A DNA stretch of 20,684 bases, from the NCBI GenBank assembly GCA_015233285.1, contig JADFYA010000014.1:1-20684 (forward strand). Direction: 5' to 3'. Positions 7,485 through 14,971 of this stretch are shown one piece after another; positions within the stretch are counted from its first letter, which is position 1, and the number at the start of each line of letters is the position of its first letter. The stretch comes from Deltaproteobacteria bacterium. Its GTDB lineage: Bacteria > Desulfobacterota > JADFXK01. The translations under genes and the position numbers were made by a program. The notes below the pieces were generated by a model, which searched no databases, had not been told where the DNA came from, and saw nothing but the letters and a program-made list of their open reading frames with translations.

Positions 7485-10028
7485 ATGACCCAGGAAAGAA
7501 TTGACGACGCGGCCCTGCATCAAGAGATGGAGCAGCGCTATCTGGCCTATGCCCTATCCACTATTGTGTCGAGAGCCTTGCCGGATGTCCGGGACGGTCT
7601 AAAACCGGTGCATCGCCGGATTATATATGCCATGGACGCCATCGGTCTGAATGAGACGAAGCGGCACGTTAAGTCGGCCCGGGTCGTGGGTGAGGTCATC
7701 GGTAAGTACCATCCCCATGGGGACGCGGCCGTTTATGACGCCATGGTCCGGATGGCCCAGGATTTTTCCTTGCGTTATCCTTTGGTTGACGGGCAGGGTA
7801 ATTTTGGCAGCATCGACGGGGATAATGCCGCGGCAATGCGTTATACCGAGGCCAAATTGTCACCCATTGCCGCCGAGCTGCTGGCCGACATGAAGAAGGA
7901 AACGGTTCAATTCAAATCCAACTATGATGCTACCCTGACTGAACCGGCCGTGCTCCCGGCCCGCATCCCCAACCTGCTGATTAATGGTGCGGCCGGCATT
8001 GCCGTGGGCATGTCCACAAATATACCGCCCCACAATCTTACCGAAGTCGTCAGCGCCCTGCTGGCCTTGATCGACAATCCGGAGATGACCACACGGGAAC
8101 TTTGTGTTTTTATTAAGGCGCCGGATTTTCCCACCAACGGCGAGATCCACGTCCAACCCGAGGCCATGACTGAGATCTACCGCACCGGCCACGGCGGCGT
8201 CAAAGTCCGGGGAGAATTTTCCTTAGAAGAGATGAAACGGGGCAAGAAGAACCTGATCATCACCTCTATCCCCTATTCGGTGAATAAGTCTCGATTAATT
8301 GAACGCATCGCCAATCTGATCACCACCAAGAAGCTTCCGCTGGTCACCGACATTCGGGATGAGAGCACCACGGATATCCGGATCGTGATGGAATTGAGAA
8401 CCGGCCTGGTCGATCCCGAAAAGGTCAAGGCTTATCTCCTCCACCATACCGAGATGGAGGTCAACTTCCCCATTAACTTTGTCTGTCTGACCCCGGAAGG
8501 CGTTCCTGAGAGGCTGTCTCTAAAAGAGATACTTCGTTATTTCCTTGATTTCAGAAAAGAGGTGACGGTCCGGAAGCTGACCTACGAAGCCAACCGGCTC
8601 CGGGAACGGCTGCATATCCTCAAGGGACTATTGATTATTTTCGATGGACTGGACAAGGCCATCGCCATAATCCGGGCGTCCGAGACGCGGCCTAAAGCGG
8701 TGGAGGGTCTGGGCCGGGAATTCGGATTGGATCAGATCCAGGCGGATGCTGTGCTGGAAATCCGGCTCCACAGCCTGGTCCGGCTGGAGCGGGATAAGTT
8801 ATTACTGGAATTCAACGAAAAAACTGCCCGGTTCAATGAGGTCACGGCCATTTTAGCCGACCAGGGCCGAATCTGGGGAGTAGTCAAAGATGAATTGAAG
8901 GAGGTCATGGCCAAGTACGGTGACCGGCGCCTGACCAAAGTGGTCCGGGAACAAGAAGTGATCAAGATCACCCAGGAAGACTTCATTGTCCATGAGGACG
9001 TAACGGTGGTTGTCTCCATCAATGGATGGGTCCGAAAATTTAAGACCTACGACCCCAAAGCCATCCGGTTTAAAGAGGGTGATGCACATCTGGTCACGGT
9101 TTCTCTGAATACCCGGGACAACATTTGTTTCTTCACCAATTTAGGCCGAGTATACGTCACCCGGGCCTATGACTTGCCGGCCTCGGGCAAGGGCTTTGGG
9201 GAACCGCTCCAGACTATTTATAGCTTTGCCGACGGCGAGCATGTCGTGTCCGTGTTGGTCTATTCTCGGGAGGCCGGCCCGGAACCCGACCCGGAAGATC
9301 AGCTTATCGAGTCCGATGACGGATTGGATCCGGAGATATCGCCCGAGAACGGCGAATCTGCCGGCCCTGATGAAATATCTTCCTCCAAGGTGGTCTCCCT
9401 GCTTCGAGATGCCCCCGGGGAATCCAACCGAAGGCAGTTGTCTCTTTTTTCAGTTAAGGGCGACTCGGTTGCGGAGGCTGAGGAAGGTGAAAAGGAAGCT
9501 GATCTCGAAACGGAGGCGGAGGAAGTGGAGTCAGCTCCGACTACTCCGGAGCCGGCAGCAGACCGGCCCGAATTGCCGACCGGAGCCACCTGGCTGGTCT
9601 TGACCCAAGGGGGCAAAGGATTCAGGTTTGAACGCGACTGGCTCAAAGAACCAACCAACAAGAACGGCCGGCAGGTTATCCGGTTGAAGGACAACGACCG
9701 GGTGTTTTCGGTAATTACGGCCGATTATGACCTGGTATTGACGGCGACATCTAAAAAAGTATTGATTATTAAATTAGATGAAGTTCCAGTCTATTCCGGT
9801 CCAGGCGCCGGGGTTAATCTGGTATCCGTATCCAAATATCCGCCGGTGTTGGCGGCCACGGTCTCAACCGGACATAGGTTCATGATTTATCCTGAAAAAG
9901 GGGAGCCGTTTGTGGTCAAGGTCAAAGACCATCCGGTCATGGGCCGGGGCGCCCAAGGCAAGGGTTTCCAAAGCGTCACCATCAAGGGAGTAGAGATTAT
10001 CAAGGAGTCGTCAGACCATGTCAACTAG
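7485..10028 (+). CDS. parC: DNA topoisomerase IV subunit A (ParC-type; GyrA family)
   Basis: This 847-residue breakage-reunion subunit works with ParE to decatenate or relax DNA. The N-terminal winged-helix and tower region is typical: [21 protein letters not shown] at 30-50, [22 protein letters not shown] at 74-95, and catalytic Tyr120 in [20 protein letters not shown] marks the following region. The C-terminal beta-pinwheel from about 500 is divergent: I see no canonical GyrA box (QRRGGKG), only GRGAQGKG near residue 825, which favours ParC. Residues about 595-700 are an acidic low-complexity insertion rich in E, D, P and S. Ala81 occupies the GyrA Ser83 position, while Asp85 is kept. GGAG lies 6 nt before the ATG. 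The gene overlaps parE by 11 bp. GyrA cannot be excluded without a tree. Confidence 0.9.
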   Translation: MTQERIDDAALHQEMEQRYLAYALSTIVSRALPDVRDGLKPVHRRIIYAMDAIGLNETKRHVKSARVVGEVIGKYHPHGDAAVYDAMVRMAQDFSLRYPLVDGQGNFGSIDGDNAAAMRYTEAKLSPIAAELLADMKKETVQFKSNYDATLTEPAVLPARIPNLLINGAAGIAVGMSTNIPPHNLTEVVSALLALIDNPEMTTRELCVFIKAPDFPTNGEIHVQPEAMTEIYRTGHGGVKVRGEFSLEEMKRGKKNLIITSIPYSVNKSRLIERIANLITTKKLPLVTDIRDESTTDIRIVMELRTGLVDPEKVKAYLLHHTEMEVNFPINFVCLTPEGVPERLSLKEILRYFLDFRKEVTVRKLTYEANRLRERLHILKGLLIIFDGLDKAIAIIRASETRPKAVEGLGREFGLDQIQADAVLEIRLHSLVRLERDKLLLEFNEKTARFNEVTAILADQGRIWGVVKDELKEVMAKYGDRRLTKVVREQEVIKITQEDFIVHEDVTVVVSINGWVRKFKTYDPKAIRFKEGDAHLVTVSLNTRDNICFFTNLGRVYVTRAYDLPASGKGFGEPLQTIYSFADGEHVVSVLVYSREAGPEPDPEDQLIESDDGLDPEISPENGESAGPDEISSSKVVSLLRDAPGESNRRQLSLFSVKGDSVAEAEEGEKEADLETEAEEVESAPTTPEPAADRPELPTGATWLVLTQGGKGFRFERDWLKEPTNKNGRQVIRLKDNDRVFSVITADYDLVLTATSKKVLIIKLDEVPVYSGPGAGVNLVSVSKYPPVLAATVSTGHRFMIYPEKGEPFVVKVKDHPVMGRGAQGKGFQSVTIKGVEIIKESSDHVN

Positions 10029-11919
10029 CTACACCGGACGGGACATCCAGGTGCTCCAGGGCCTGGAACCGGTCAGACTCAGGCCGGCCATGTATATCGG
10101 AAACACCTCCAGCTCCGGTCTGCACCATTGTTTCACCGAGATCTTAGACAATGCCGTGGATGAGGCCCTGAACGGCCATTGCAACAAAATCGATGTCATT
10201 ATCGGGGCTGACAATTCGGTTACGGTCAGCGATAACGGCCGCGGCATCCCGGTGGATATGCACCCGGTGTCCGGAAAGAACGCCCTGGAAACCATCTTGA
10301 CCACTTTGCATTCCGGCGGAAAGTTTTCCCAGAAGAATTACCAGGTCTCCGGGGGGCTGCACGGGGTGGGCATCTCCGTGGTCAATGCCCTGGCCGAGGA
10401 GTTACGCGTCACCTCCTACCGTGACGGCTTTTCCTTCACCCAGTCGTTTTCCCAGGGTAACCCGAAGACAAAACTGAGTAAAGCGCCGTTAAACGGTCAC
10501 GTCCGGGGGACTGAGGTGTACTTCCGTCCGGACCCAGAGATATTTAAGGATATCACCTTCAAAACTGCAGTCATTTTAGAGCGCTGCCGGGCCAAGGCCT
10601 TCTTGACCAGGGGGCTGAAGATTTCCGTCGTTGATCAGATCAACAATCAGAAGGAAATATTCTATTATAAAGAGGGCATCCGAGATTTCATCAACGTGCT
10701 CACCGCCGGTAAGAATTGCTTGTTGCCGGAGCCGTTTTTCCTAGATCACGAAAATGACATGCGGCTGGAACTTGTCCTCCAATGGACTTCGGACACGGAT
10801 TCGATCGTCCATTCCTATGCCAATTCCATCCATACGACCGGGGGTGGATCCCACGAGAACGGCCTGAAGTCCGGATTGACCAGAGCCATCCGGGAATACA
10901 TCTCCAGGAACAACCTGTTGCCCAAGGGCATCAAGGGAATGACCGCCGATGACGTCAAGGAAGGACTGGTGGCTATCTTGAGCGTCTTTATCAAGGGCAA
11001 CCTGGAGTTTCAAGGTCAGACCAAAGAGCGGCTCAACTCCGAGGTCGGGCCGGTGGTGGAGACCATGGTCCGCACCGCCTTTGAGAACTTCCTCTTTCAT
11101 AATCCCACCTCAGCCGAACTGGTCGTCAACCGGGTTTTGCTGGCTTGTCAGGCCCGCCAGGCCTCGCGACTGGCCCAAAAGACCGTCCGCCGCCAAAGCT
11201 ACACCAAACGCTTGAGTCTGCCTGGGAAACTGGCCGACTGCACGTCCACCGACGTCAACTTAACCGAATTGTTCATCGTGGAGGGAGATTCCGCCGGAGG
11301 TTCAGGCAAGCAGGCCCGCAACCGGTATTACCAGGCGGTGTTGCCCATGCGGGGCAAGATCCTCAATGTGGAACAGGCCACTTCAGAAAAAATGCAGGCC
11401 AATAAAGAAATTCAAGACCTGATCAACTGCCTGGGCACGGGTATGGGCAAGTCTTTTGACTATGGCCGGTTGCGCTATGGGAAGATCTGTATCTGCACCG
11501 ATGCCGACGTGGACGGATATCATATCAGCACCTTGTTGCTCACCTTTTTCTACCGGTATATGCCCGAGTTGATCATCCGGGGGCATGTCTTTCTGGCCCA
11601 GCCGCCTCTATTTCAGATCACCACCGGAAGCGGCAAGAAGCAGCAAGTCCATTATGCTTACGCCGATCAGGAACGGGACCGCTTCCTCGCCCAGGACAAG
11701 AACGCCGTGATTAAGCGATACAAGGGCCTGGGTGAAATGAACGTTGATGAATTAAAAGAGACGACCCTGGCCCCAGGGAAGCGCCGGCTGCTCCAGGTCC
11801 GGATCGAAGATACCGTCCAGACTGATCAGGTATTCGAGACCCTCATGGGCAAGGATGTCTCAAAGCGGTTCCTGTTCATTCAAGAAAACGCCGGTTTTGT
11901 CCGGGAAGTGGATGTCTGA
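10018..11919 (+). CDS. parE: DNA topoisomerase IV subunit B (ParE-type; GyrB family ATPase)
   Basis: This 633-residue ATPase subunit is the partner of the preceding gene. The GHKL ATP site is complete: [10 protein letters not shown] at 41-50 with catalytic Glu41 and Asn45, DNGRGIP at 72-78, and GGLHGVG near 115. A QTK-type loop ([10 protein letters not shown]) lies near 336. The TOPRIM domain has EGDSAGGS near 422 and [11 protein letters not shown] near 493, which supply the metal-binding acidic residues; the usual Ala in VDGAH is Tyr here. The length lacks the insertion that makes E. coli GyrB about 800 residues, which agrees with ParE. The ATG lies inside the parC 3' end (11-bp overlap), so translation is probably coupled to equalise subunit supply. 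The ParC-first order is the reverse of the common parE-parC or gyrB-gyrA order. Confidence 0.92.
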   Translation: MSTSYTGRDIQVLQGLEPVRLRPAMYIGNTSSSGLHHCFTEILDNAVDEALNGHCNKIDVIIGADNSVTVSDNGRGIPVDMHPVSGKNALETILTTLHSGGKFSQKNYQVSGGLHGVGISVVNALAEELRVTSYRDGFSFTQSFSQGNPKTKLSKAPLNGHVRGTEVYFRPDPEIFKDITFKTAVILERCRAKAFLTRGLKISVVDQINNQKEIFYYKEGIRDFINVLTAGKNCLLPEPFFLDHENDMRLELVLQWTSDTDSIVHSYANSIHTTGGGSHENGLKSGLTRAIREYISRNNLLPKGIKGMTADDVKEGLVAILSVFIKGNLEFQGQTKERLNSEVGPVVETMVRTAFENFLFHNPTSAELVVNRVLLACQARQASRLAQKTVRRQSYTKRLSLPGKLADCTSTDVNLTELFIVEGDSAGGSGKQARNRYYQAVLPMRGKILNVEQATSEKMQANKEIQDLINCLGTGMGKSFDYGRLRYGKICICTDADVDGYHISTLLLTFFYRYMPELIIRGHVFLAQPPLFQITTGSGKKQQVHYAYADQERDRFLAQDKNAVIKRYKGLGEMNVDELKETTLAPGKRRLLQVRIEDTVQTDQVFETLMGKDVSKRFLFIQENAGFVREVDV

Positions 11920-11925
11920 GTTCGG

Positions 11926-11960
11926 GTTGCGTGTTCCGGGTTGCTGGTTACTTGTTCATG
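11926..11960 (+). repeat. Degenerate 7-bp tandem array (array 4, 5 units)
   Basis: gttgcgt, gttccgg, gttgctg, gttactt and gttcatg follow directly on each other, starting 6 bp after the parE stop. Same unit and strand as array 1, and similarly placed right behind a stop codon. Confidence 0.8.
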
Positions 11961-12559
11961 AAATCATCTTGATCCCTTTGATTATGCAAGATCGCCTCGG
12001 CCGCCTCCCGACATAGATAATGCTTGGCCGCGCCCGCTTAGTGTACTTGTCATTTTGAGCAGGTTGGGCCACAATGATGGCTTTTTGAGCTTCCACCAGG
12101 GTGTTCGCCTGGCTGGTCACCAAGGCCGTAACGGCCTGCTCCGCTTGTGCTTTCTGTCCATCGGTCATCGCCGGCGGCCGCGCCCTGGGCCGGTCTCGGG
12201 GGGCGATCAGACGGGTGGCTGGTGGAGCCGGGTTGAGGACAGTTAGGGGCGGGATAGTGAACCGAGTATGATGTAGAAAAAATCACTGACGGTTCCGATA
12301 CCCACATGGACCAACACGTCTGCGTCCTCTAATTCTCTTTGACAAAATGGCCTGTTTTAGTCTATAGGTTATATTCGAAAATATTTCCTCAGCCGCCTGA
12401 AGGACAAAGCTGACGCGTTTACGCAACGGTTAAGATAGATTCTATTTTGAGACATGTGACGCTTATGAACATCCTAACAGCATTGATCCCACATAAACAC
12501 GTGCGGGTTAGCGTCTCGATCATCAGTCTGTGTAAATGATCTGAAACTAATCAAGCTAT
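11961..12559. other. Gene-poor stretch between the parE array and the IS110 element
   Basis: No convincing gene is present. A minus-strand frame (open from about 12280 down to 11956, with its only ATG at 12168) encodes a Pro/Ala/Arg-rich then Ala/Gln-rich peptide containing QAVTALVTSQANTLVEAQ. It matches no family I know, has no ribosome site and overlaps another open frame. It may be a decayed remnant. From 12310 to 12559 I see only the possible promoter listed separately. Confidence 0.5.
12339..12368 (+). promoter_or_regulatory. Possible orphan sigma70-like promoter
   Basis: TTGACA (12339-12344), an 18-bp spacer and TATAGG (12363-12368, 4 of 6 matches). No gene starts downstream before the IS110 element at about 12560, so it may have served whatever the element separated it from, or may be chance. 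Confidence 0.25.
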
Positions 12560-12652
12560 CTGCAACTCAATGTCATTACCATGAAAATCTCCCGGGGCGT
12601 AGGCCGGACGTTGGGTATAGGTATCCCACCCCTTCCCGGAAGGGTCTCAGAT

Positions 12653-12674
12653 GCCGGATAGAGGGATATCCGGC
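12653..12674. terminator. Perfect 8-bp stem-loop behind the transposase gene
   Basis: GCCGGATA-GAGGGA-TATCCGGC lies 11 bp past the transposase stop. No T-run follows on the transposase strand, so it may be a weak terminator or a structured right-end element. A second small hairpin, CCTTCC-CGGAAGG, is at about 12632-12643. Confidence 0.4.
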
Positions 12675-12685
12675 CTGATTTCCTG

Positions 12686-13915
12686 CTATTGAGACGATGA
12701 GCAACTTACCGGCCAATAACCATATTTCTGCAACGATCTGACCCATCTTGGGGCGTTGCGGCGAACAATAAGTTCCTCATAATTTACATTAGGGTCTTTA
12801 TATGGCTCATTTTTTTTGAGGACAATATATACGACCTCAAGAATTTTGTGGCCCACAGCAATGATCGCCCGCTTGTGGCCCCGTCTAACCACAAGACCCT
12901 GATAGAATCCTTTGAATTGACTATCGGTCCTTCTGGCGCTGTTGGCCGCTTCGCACAACATTTGCCTGATGTATTTATTGCCTTTCCTGATTCTGCCGCT
13001 TTTCTTTTTCCCGGCGCTTTCGTTATTGCCGGGACATATTCCAGCCCAGGAGCAAAGGTGGTCTTTAGAACTAAAGCAACTCATGTCAACACCGATTTCA
13101 GCCAACAACATAGCGGCACCAATTTCATCAATACCAGGAATGGTCTGAAGTAATCGCCATTCCTGTTCATACGGCTTCATCGCCGCCACGATCTGACATT
13201 CCATTTCTTCTATTTCTTTCTCCAGGGACCTGATGTGGTTCCGGATGCGTCTTAAAAGAAATCGATGCCGATCACTGATGTTTGCCTCCAGGGAAAGAAT
13301 GATGTCTTTCCCCTTTTTGTGAAGTTGACCACAGGCCAACCCGGCAATTTCCTCCGGCGTCTTGTCACCCTTAATCAGGGCATCAATCATCCTCCGCGCC
13401 GAAACGCCGTCTATGTCGCTGACCACACTTCCCAACCTGATGCCACAGTCATCAAGCACCTTGTGTAACCTGTTCTTCTGTCCAGCCAGATAACCGACCA
13501 TCTTCACCCGGTATCGGGTCAACAGTCTGATTTCCCTAAAATCTCTGGGCGGAATGAAACTGGGCCGCAATAACCCACAACGGCCTAATTCAGCTAACCA
13601 TTCACTATCCGTGACATCTGTTTTACGACCTGAAACTTTTTTGACGTGAAGTGCGTTTACCACAAGCACATTAATTCCAGCATCTTCCAATGCTGCATAA
13701 ACTGTTTTCCAGTAAATCCCTGTGCTCTCCATTACCGCCAGTTCTACGCCCTGTTGCTTTTCATGATCTGCCAACTTGGCTAAATCACGGCTAAAGGTTT
13801 TGTATTGACGGGTTTCCTTTTTGACCTCTTCACCTTTGCCTTTTAATACCGTTTCAACCACCACATCCCGGTGAACGTCCAATCCGGCACAGCAACTAAC
13901 TAATTCCGCCAACAT
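12686..13915 (-). CDS. IS110-family DEDD transposase/recombinase
   Basis: A 409-residue RNA-guided recombinase of the IS110 (IS110/IS116/IS902) family. The N-terminal RuvC-like DEDD domain shows GLDVHRD (Asp13), MESTGIYWK (Glu63), and GRKTDVTDSEW (Asp100 and Asp103). Central residues 205-255 form a charged coiled coil. The C-terminal Tnp domain has LLQTIPGIDEIGAAMLLAEIG (255-275) and WAGICPGNNESAGKKKSGRIRKGN (290-313), with Ser300 as the likely catalytic serine. A strong ribosome site (AGGAGGTGA) lies 6 nt before the ATG. The frame is intact, so the element could be active. No partner gene is needed in this family. Confidence in the family is high; exact subgroup was not tested. Confidence 0.95.
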   Translation of the reverse strand: MLAELVSCCAGLDVHRDVVVETVLKGKGEEVKKETRQYKTFSRDLAKLADHEKQQGVELAVMESTGIYWKTVYAALEDAGINVLVVNALHVKKVSGRKTDVTDSEWLAELGRCGLLRPSFIPPRDFREIRLLTRYRVKMVGYLAGQKNRLHKVLDDCGIRLGSVVSDIDGVSARRMIDALIKGDKTPEEIAGLACGQLHKKGKDIILSLEANISDRHRFLLRRIRNHIRSLEKEIEEMECQIVAAMKPYEQEWRLLQTIPGIDEIGAAMLLAEIGVDMSCFSSKDHLCSWAGICPGNNESAGKKKSGRIRKGNKYIRQMLCEAANSARRTDSQFKGFYQGLVVRRGHKRAIIAVGHKILEVVYIVLKKNEPYKDPNVNYEELIVRRNAPRWVRSLQKYGYWPVSCSSSQ

Positions 13916-13931
13916 CTGATTTCACCTCCTC

Positions 13932-14150
13932 TCTGCAAAAATGCTCGTCAAAATAGAGGGGTGGATCAGGAAGGGCTTTCAGGTTTCCTTGCCTCACTGC
14001 ATATAAAGATGAGGAGGCAGGCCTCATTACCATGCGTCCTATCCCTTAAGGGACGAAACAATCGGGGGTACGTGCTGAGAAGCCCAGATCAGATTGACTT
14101 ACGGGGACTTGTACCACCATAATGACACCGACCTTTTCCCTTCACCACCC
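13932..14150 (-). ncRNA. Candidate IS110 bridge RNA (non-coding 5' region)
   Basis: On the transposase strand, a TATAAT -10 box (14162-14157) precedes about 220 nt without a convincing ORF and then the transposase ribosome site. The stretch holds two stem-loops with large loops. The first closes GGTAC (near 14113) with GTACC (near 14070) around about 35 nt. The second pairs GGCCTGCCTCCTCA with TGAGGCAAGG (about 14023-13988) around a loop containing ATGCAG. IS110 bridge RNAs have exactly two such loops, for target and donor. An 11-mer, TCATTACCATG (14024-14034), also occurs at the other end of the IS (12573-12583). Only folding and RNA data could confirm this. Confidence 0.5.
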
Positions 14151-14156
14151 GTCATA

Positions 14157-14162
14157 ATTATA
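14157..14162 (-). promoter_or_regulatory. -10 box at the IS110 left end
   Basis: TATAAT on the minus strand, 7 bp inside the proposed core GCAG. In the integrated state its -35 position is a poor ATGAAA from flanking DNA. In a circle it would be ATGACA from the right end with a 17-bp spacer. It would drive the candidate bridge RNA and transposase. Confidence 0.5.
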
Positions 14163-14172
14163 CCATAACTGC

Positions 14173-14204
14173 TTGACATTTTCATCATCGGGGGTGAATA
14201 TATT
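14173..14204 (+). promoter_or_regulatory. Possible promoter upstream of the RiPP operon
   Basis: TTGACA (14173-14178) directly abuts the proposed IS110 end. TATATT (14199-14204) follows after 20 bp, which is longer than ideal. It points at the precursor gene but would read through the 266-bp inverted-repeat element first. Weak evidence. Confidence 0.25.
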
Positions 14205-14216
14205 TATTCATGGACG

Positions 14217-14482
14217 ATTGACTTAAGATTTCCGGTTTGGTTTTCGCATCACCCAGGGTGGCGCTTCGCTGACCCTGGGCTAGATTGTTTTTCCCCTACG
14301 GGGAAATGGGTTTCGCCAACCGGGACGAGGTGATTTGCCTTGAAAATTCATTGCCGGGGCTAAGCTCACCATTGACCAGGCCACCATCCTAATACCCCGG
14401 AGGGGTTACCCAATTTAGCCCAGGGTCAGCGAAGCGCCACCCTGGGGATATGGTTACAATACGCACGGCACCTTAAGTCAAT
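14217..14482. mobile_element. MITE-like inverted-repeat element, 266 bp
   Basis: The ends are perfect 11-bp inverted repeats, ATTGACTTAAG (14217-14227) and CTTAAGTCAAT (14472-14482). Each arm continues for about 85 bp as an imperfect inverted copy of the other. Within each arm a 31-nt palindromic block (14252-14282 and 14416-14446) is identical in inverse orientation, containing CCCAGGGTGGCGC and GACCCTGGGC. Next to it is a smaller hairpin: TTTCCCC-TAC-GGGGAAA at 14290-14306 and CCCC-GGA-GGGG at 14395-14405. There is no ORF, so it would be non-autonomous. It lies 34 bp before the precursor gene. No clear target duplication is seen. Confidence 0.75.
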
Positions 14483-14516
14483 GACATTGGACCACAATTA
14501 GCAATGAAGCAAAATC

Positions 14517-14696
14517 ATGATGGAAAATGAGCGAACACATACTGAAAACGGCCAAGAGAATTTGGCAAAGGCCGGCCAAGAGAACGGGAAGGAGAAATGG
14601 ACCTCACCCGTAATCGTCCCCTTATCATGTTCGCTGACCAGCTATAATCCATCTTCTGGTAGTGATGGGGGCACGGCAGATAGTCAACATAGCTGA
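14517..14696 (+). CDS. Putative lasso-peptide precursor (A gene), 59 residues
   Basis: This short ORF starts at ATG ATG (14517 or 14520); an in-frame TGA at 14505-14507 rules out an earlier start. The ribosome site is weak (GAAGC). Residues 1-27 are polar (many E, N, K). W28-T-S-P31-V-I33 has the spacing of the Y-x-x-P-x-L motif that RRE/PqqD-type B1 proteins bind. Thr41 would be at -2, the position cyclase and protease require. The predicted core is YNPSSGSDGGTADSQHS (43-59): Tyr1 with Asp8 would give an 8-residue macrolactam ring, leaving a 9-residue tail ending in Ser. The stop is 2 nt before the PqqD-like gene, in a PqqD/HPr-kinase/Asn-synthetase operon. The cleavage and ring assignment are inference; no sequence match was run. 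Confidence 0.75.
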   Translation: MMENERTHTENGQENLAKAGQENGKEKWTSPVIVPLSCSLTSYNPSSGSDGGTADSQHS

Positions 14697-14698
14697 CC

Positions 14699-14971
14699 AT
14701 GGCCGGCCGACAAAAAGTGTGGATCTTATCTATGCCTGAAGGTCAATTATTTGGAGCCGACTCCACCGTCTGCCGAGAGGAAGGTTTGCTCGCCGGTGAA
14801 ATGGCTGGAGAGACGGTGATGATGAGTATCGAAAAAGGTGAGTACTACGCACTTGATCCCGTGGCCGGCCGCATCTGGCGTCTAATTGAAAATTTTCTTA
14901 ACTTGATCCAGATCAGGCGGAGTTTTTCGCGTTACGGACAAATGAAAGATATTGATGCCGGAAAGCTTTGA
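14699..14971 (+). CDS. PqqD-like protein 1 (RRE/B1-like), C-terminally short
   Basis: A 90-residue PqqD-family protein, the small fold that binds RiPP leader peptides and presents them to modifying enzymes. Residues 22-63 are a good match: STVCREEGLLAGEMAGETVMMSIEKGEYYALDPVAGRIWRLIE. Here the D-G-E-T, Y-Y-x-L-(N/D)-P-V and R-I-W positions are typical. After residue 64 the match fades (NFLNLIQIRRSFSRYGQMK), and the last helix (D-V-x-x-F-L-x-x-L) that completes the leader groove is missing. About 20 residues are lost compared with PqqD-like protein 2. The other two frames stop early, so a simple frameshift does not restore it; a deletion at the junction with the next gene is likelier. It follows the precursor by 2 nt and overlaps the kinase gene by 17 nt. 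Confidence 0.8.
   Translation: MAGRQKVWILSMPEGQLFGADSTVCREEGLLAGEMAGETVMMSIEKGEYYALDPVAGRIWRLIENFLNLIQIRRSFSRYGQMKDIDAGKL

Larger units (their letters stand above)
12560..14172 (-). mobile_element. IS110-family insertion sequence, predicted limits
   Basis: The element holds one DEDD transposase gene (minus strand), about 255 bp of non-coding DNA upstream of it and about 125 bp downstream. Long upstream DNA is the layout of the IS110 subgroup, whose bridge RNA lies 5' of the transposase. Such elements lack terminal inverted repeats, so limits were inferred. CTGC occurs at 12560-12563 and 14169-14172 and would act as the shared core. Joining the ends at that core creates ATGACA-N17-TATAAT on the transposase strand, as expected of the circular intermediate. 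Predicted circle length is 1609 bp. The limits are provisional; the presence of the element is not. Confidence 0.6.

Noticed and set aside
11956..12307. Two overlapping minus-strand frames of 70 and 85 residues
   Set aside because: They overlap in different frames over GC-rich DNA, lack ribosome sites and resemble no family I know; kept only as a possible remnant in the gene-poor region.
14515..14700. 61-residue minus-strand frame opposite the precursor
   Set aside because: It is the antisense of the lasso-precursor-like ORF, has the wrong orientation for the operon and no recognisable motif.
14952..14971. Programmed frameshift joining PqqD-like 1 to the kinase frame
   Set aside because: The kinase frame from 14955 encodes the normal HprK-like N-terminus (YRAFGINI), not the missing PqqD helix, and there is no slippery sequence at the overlap.
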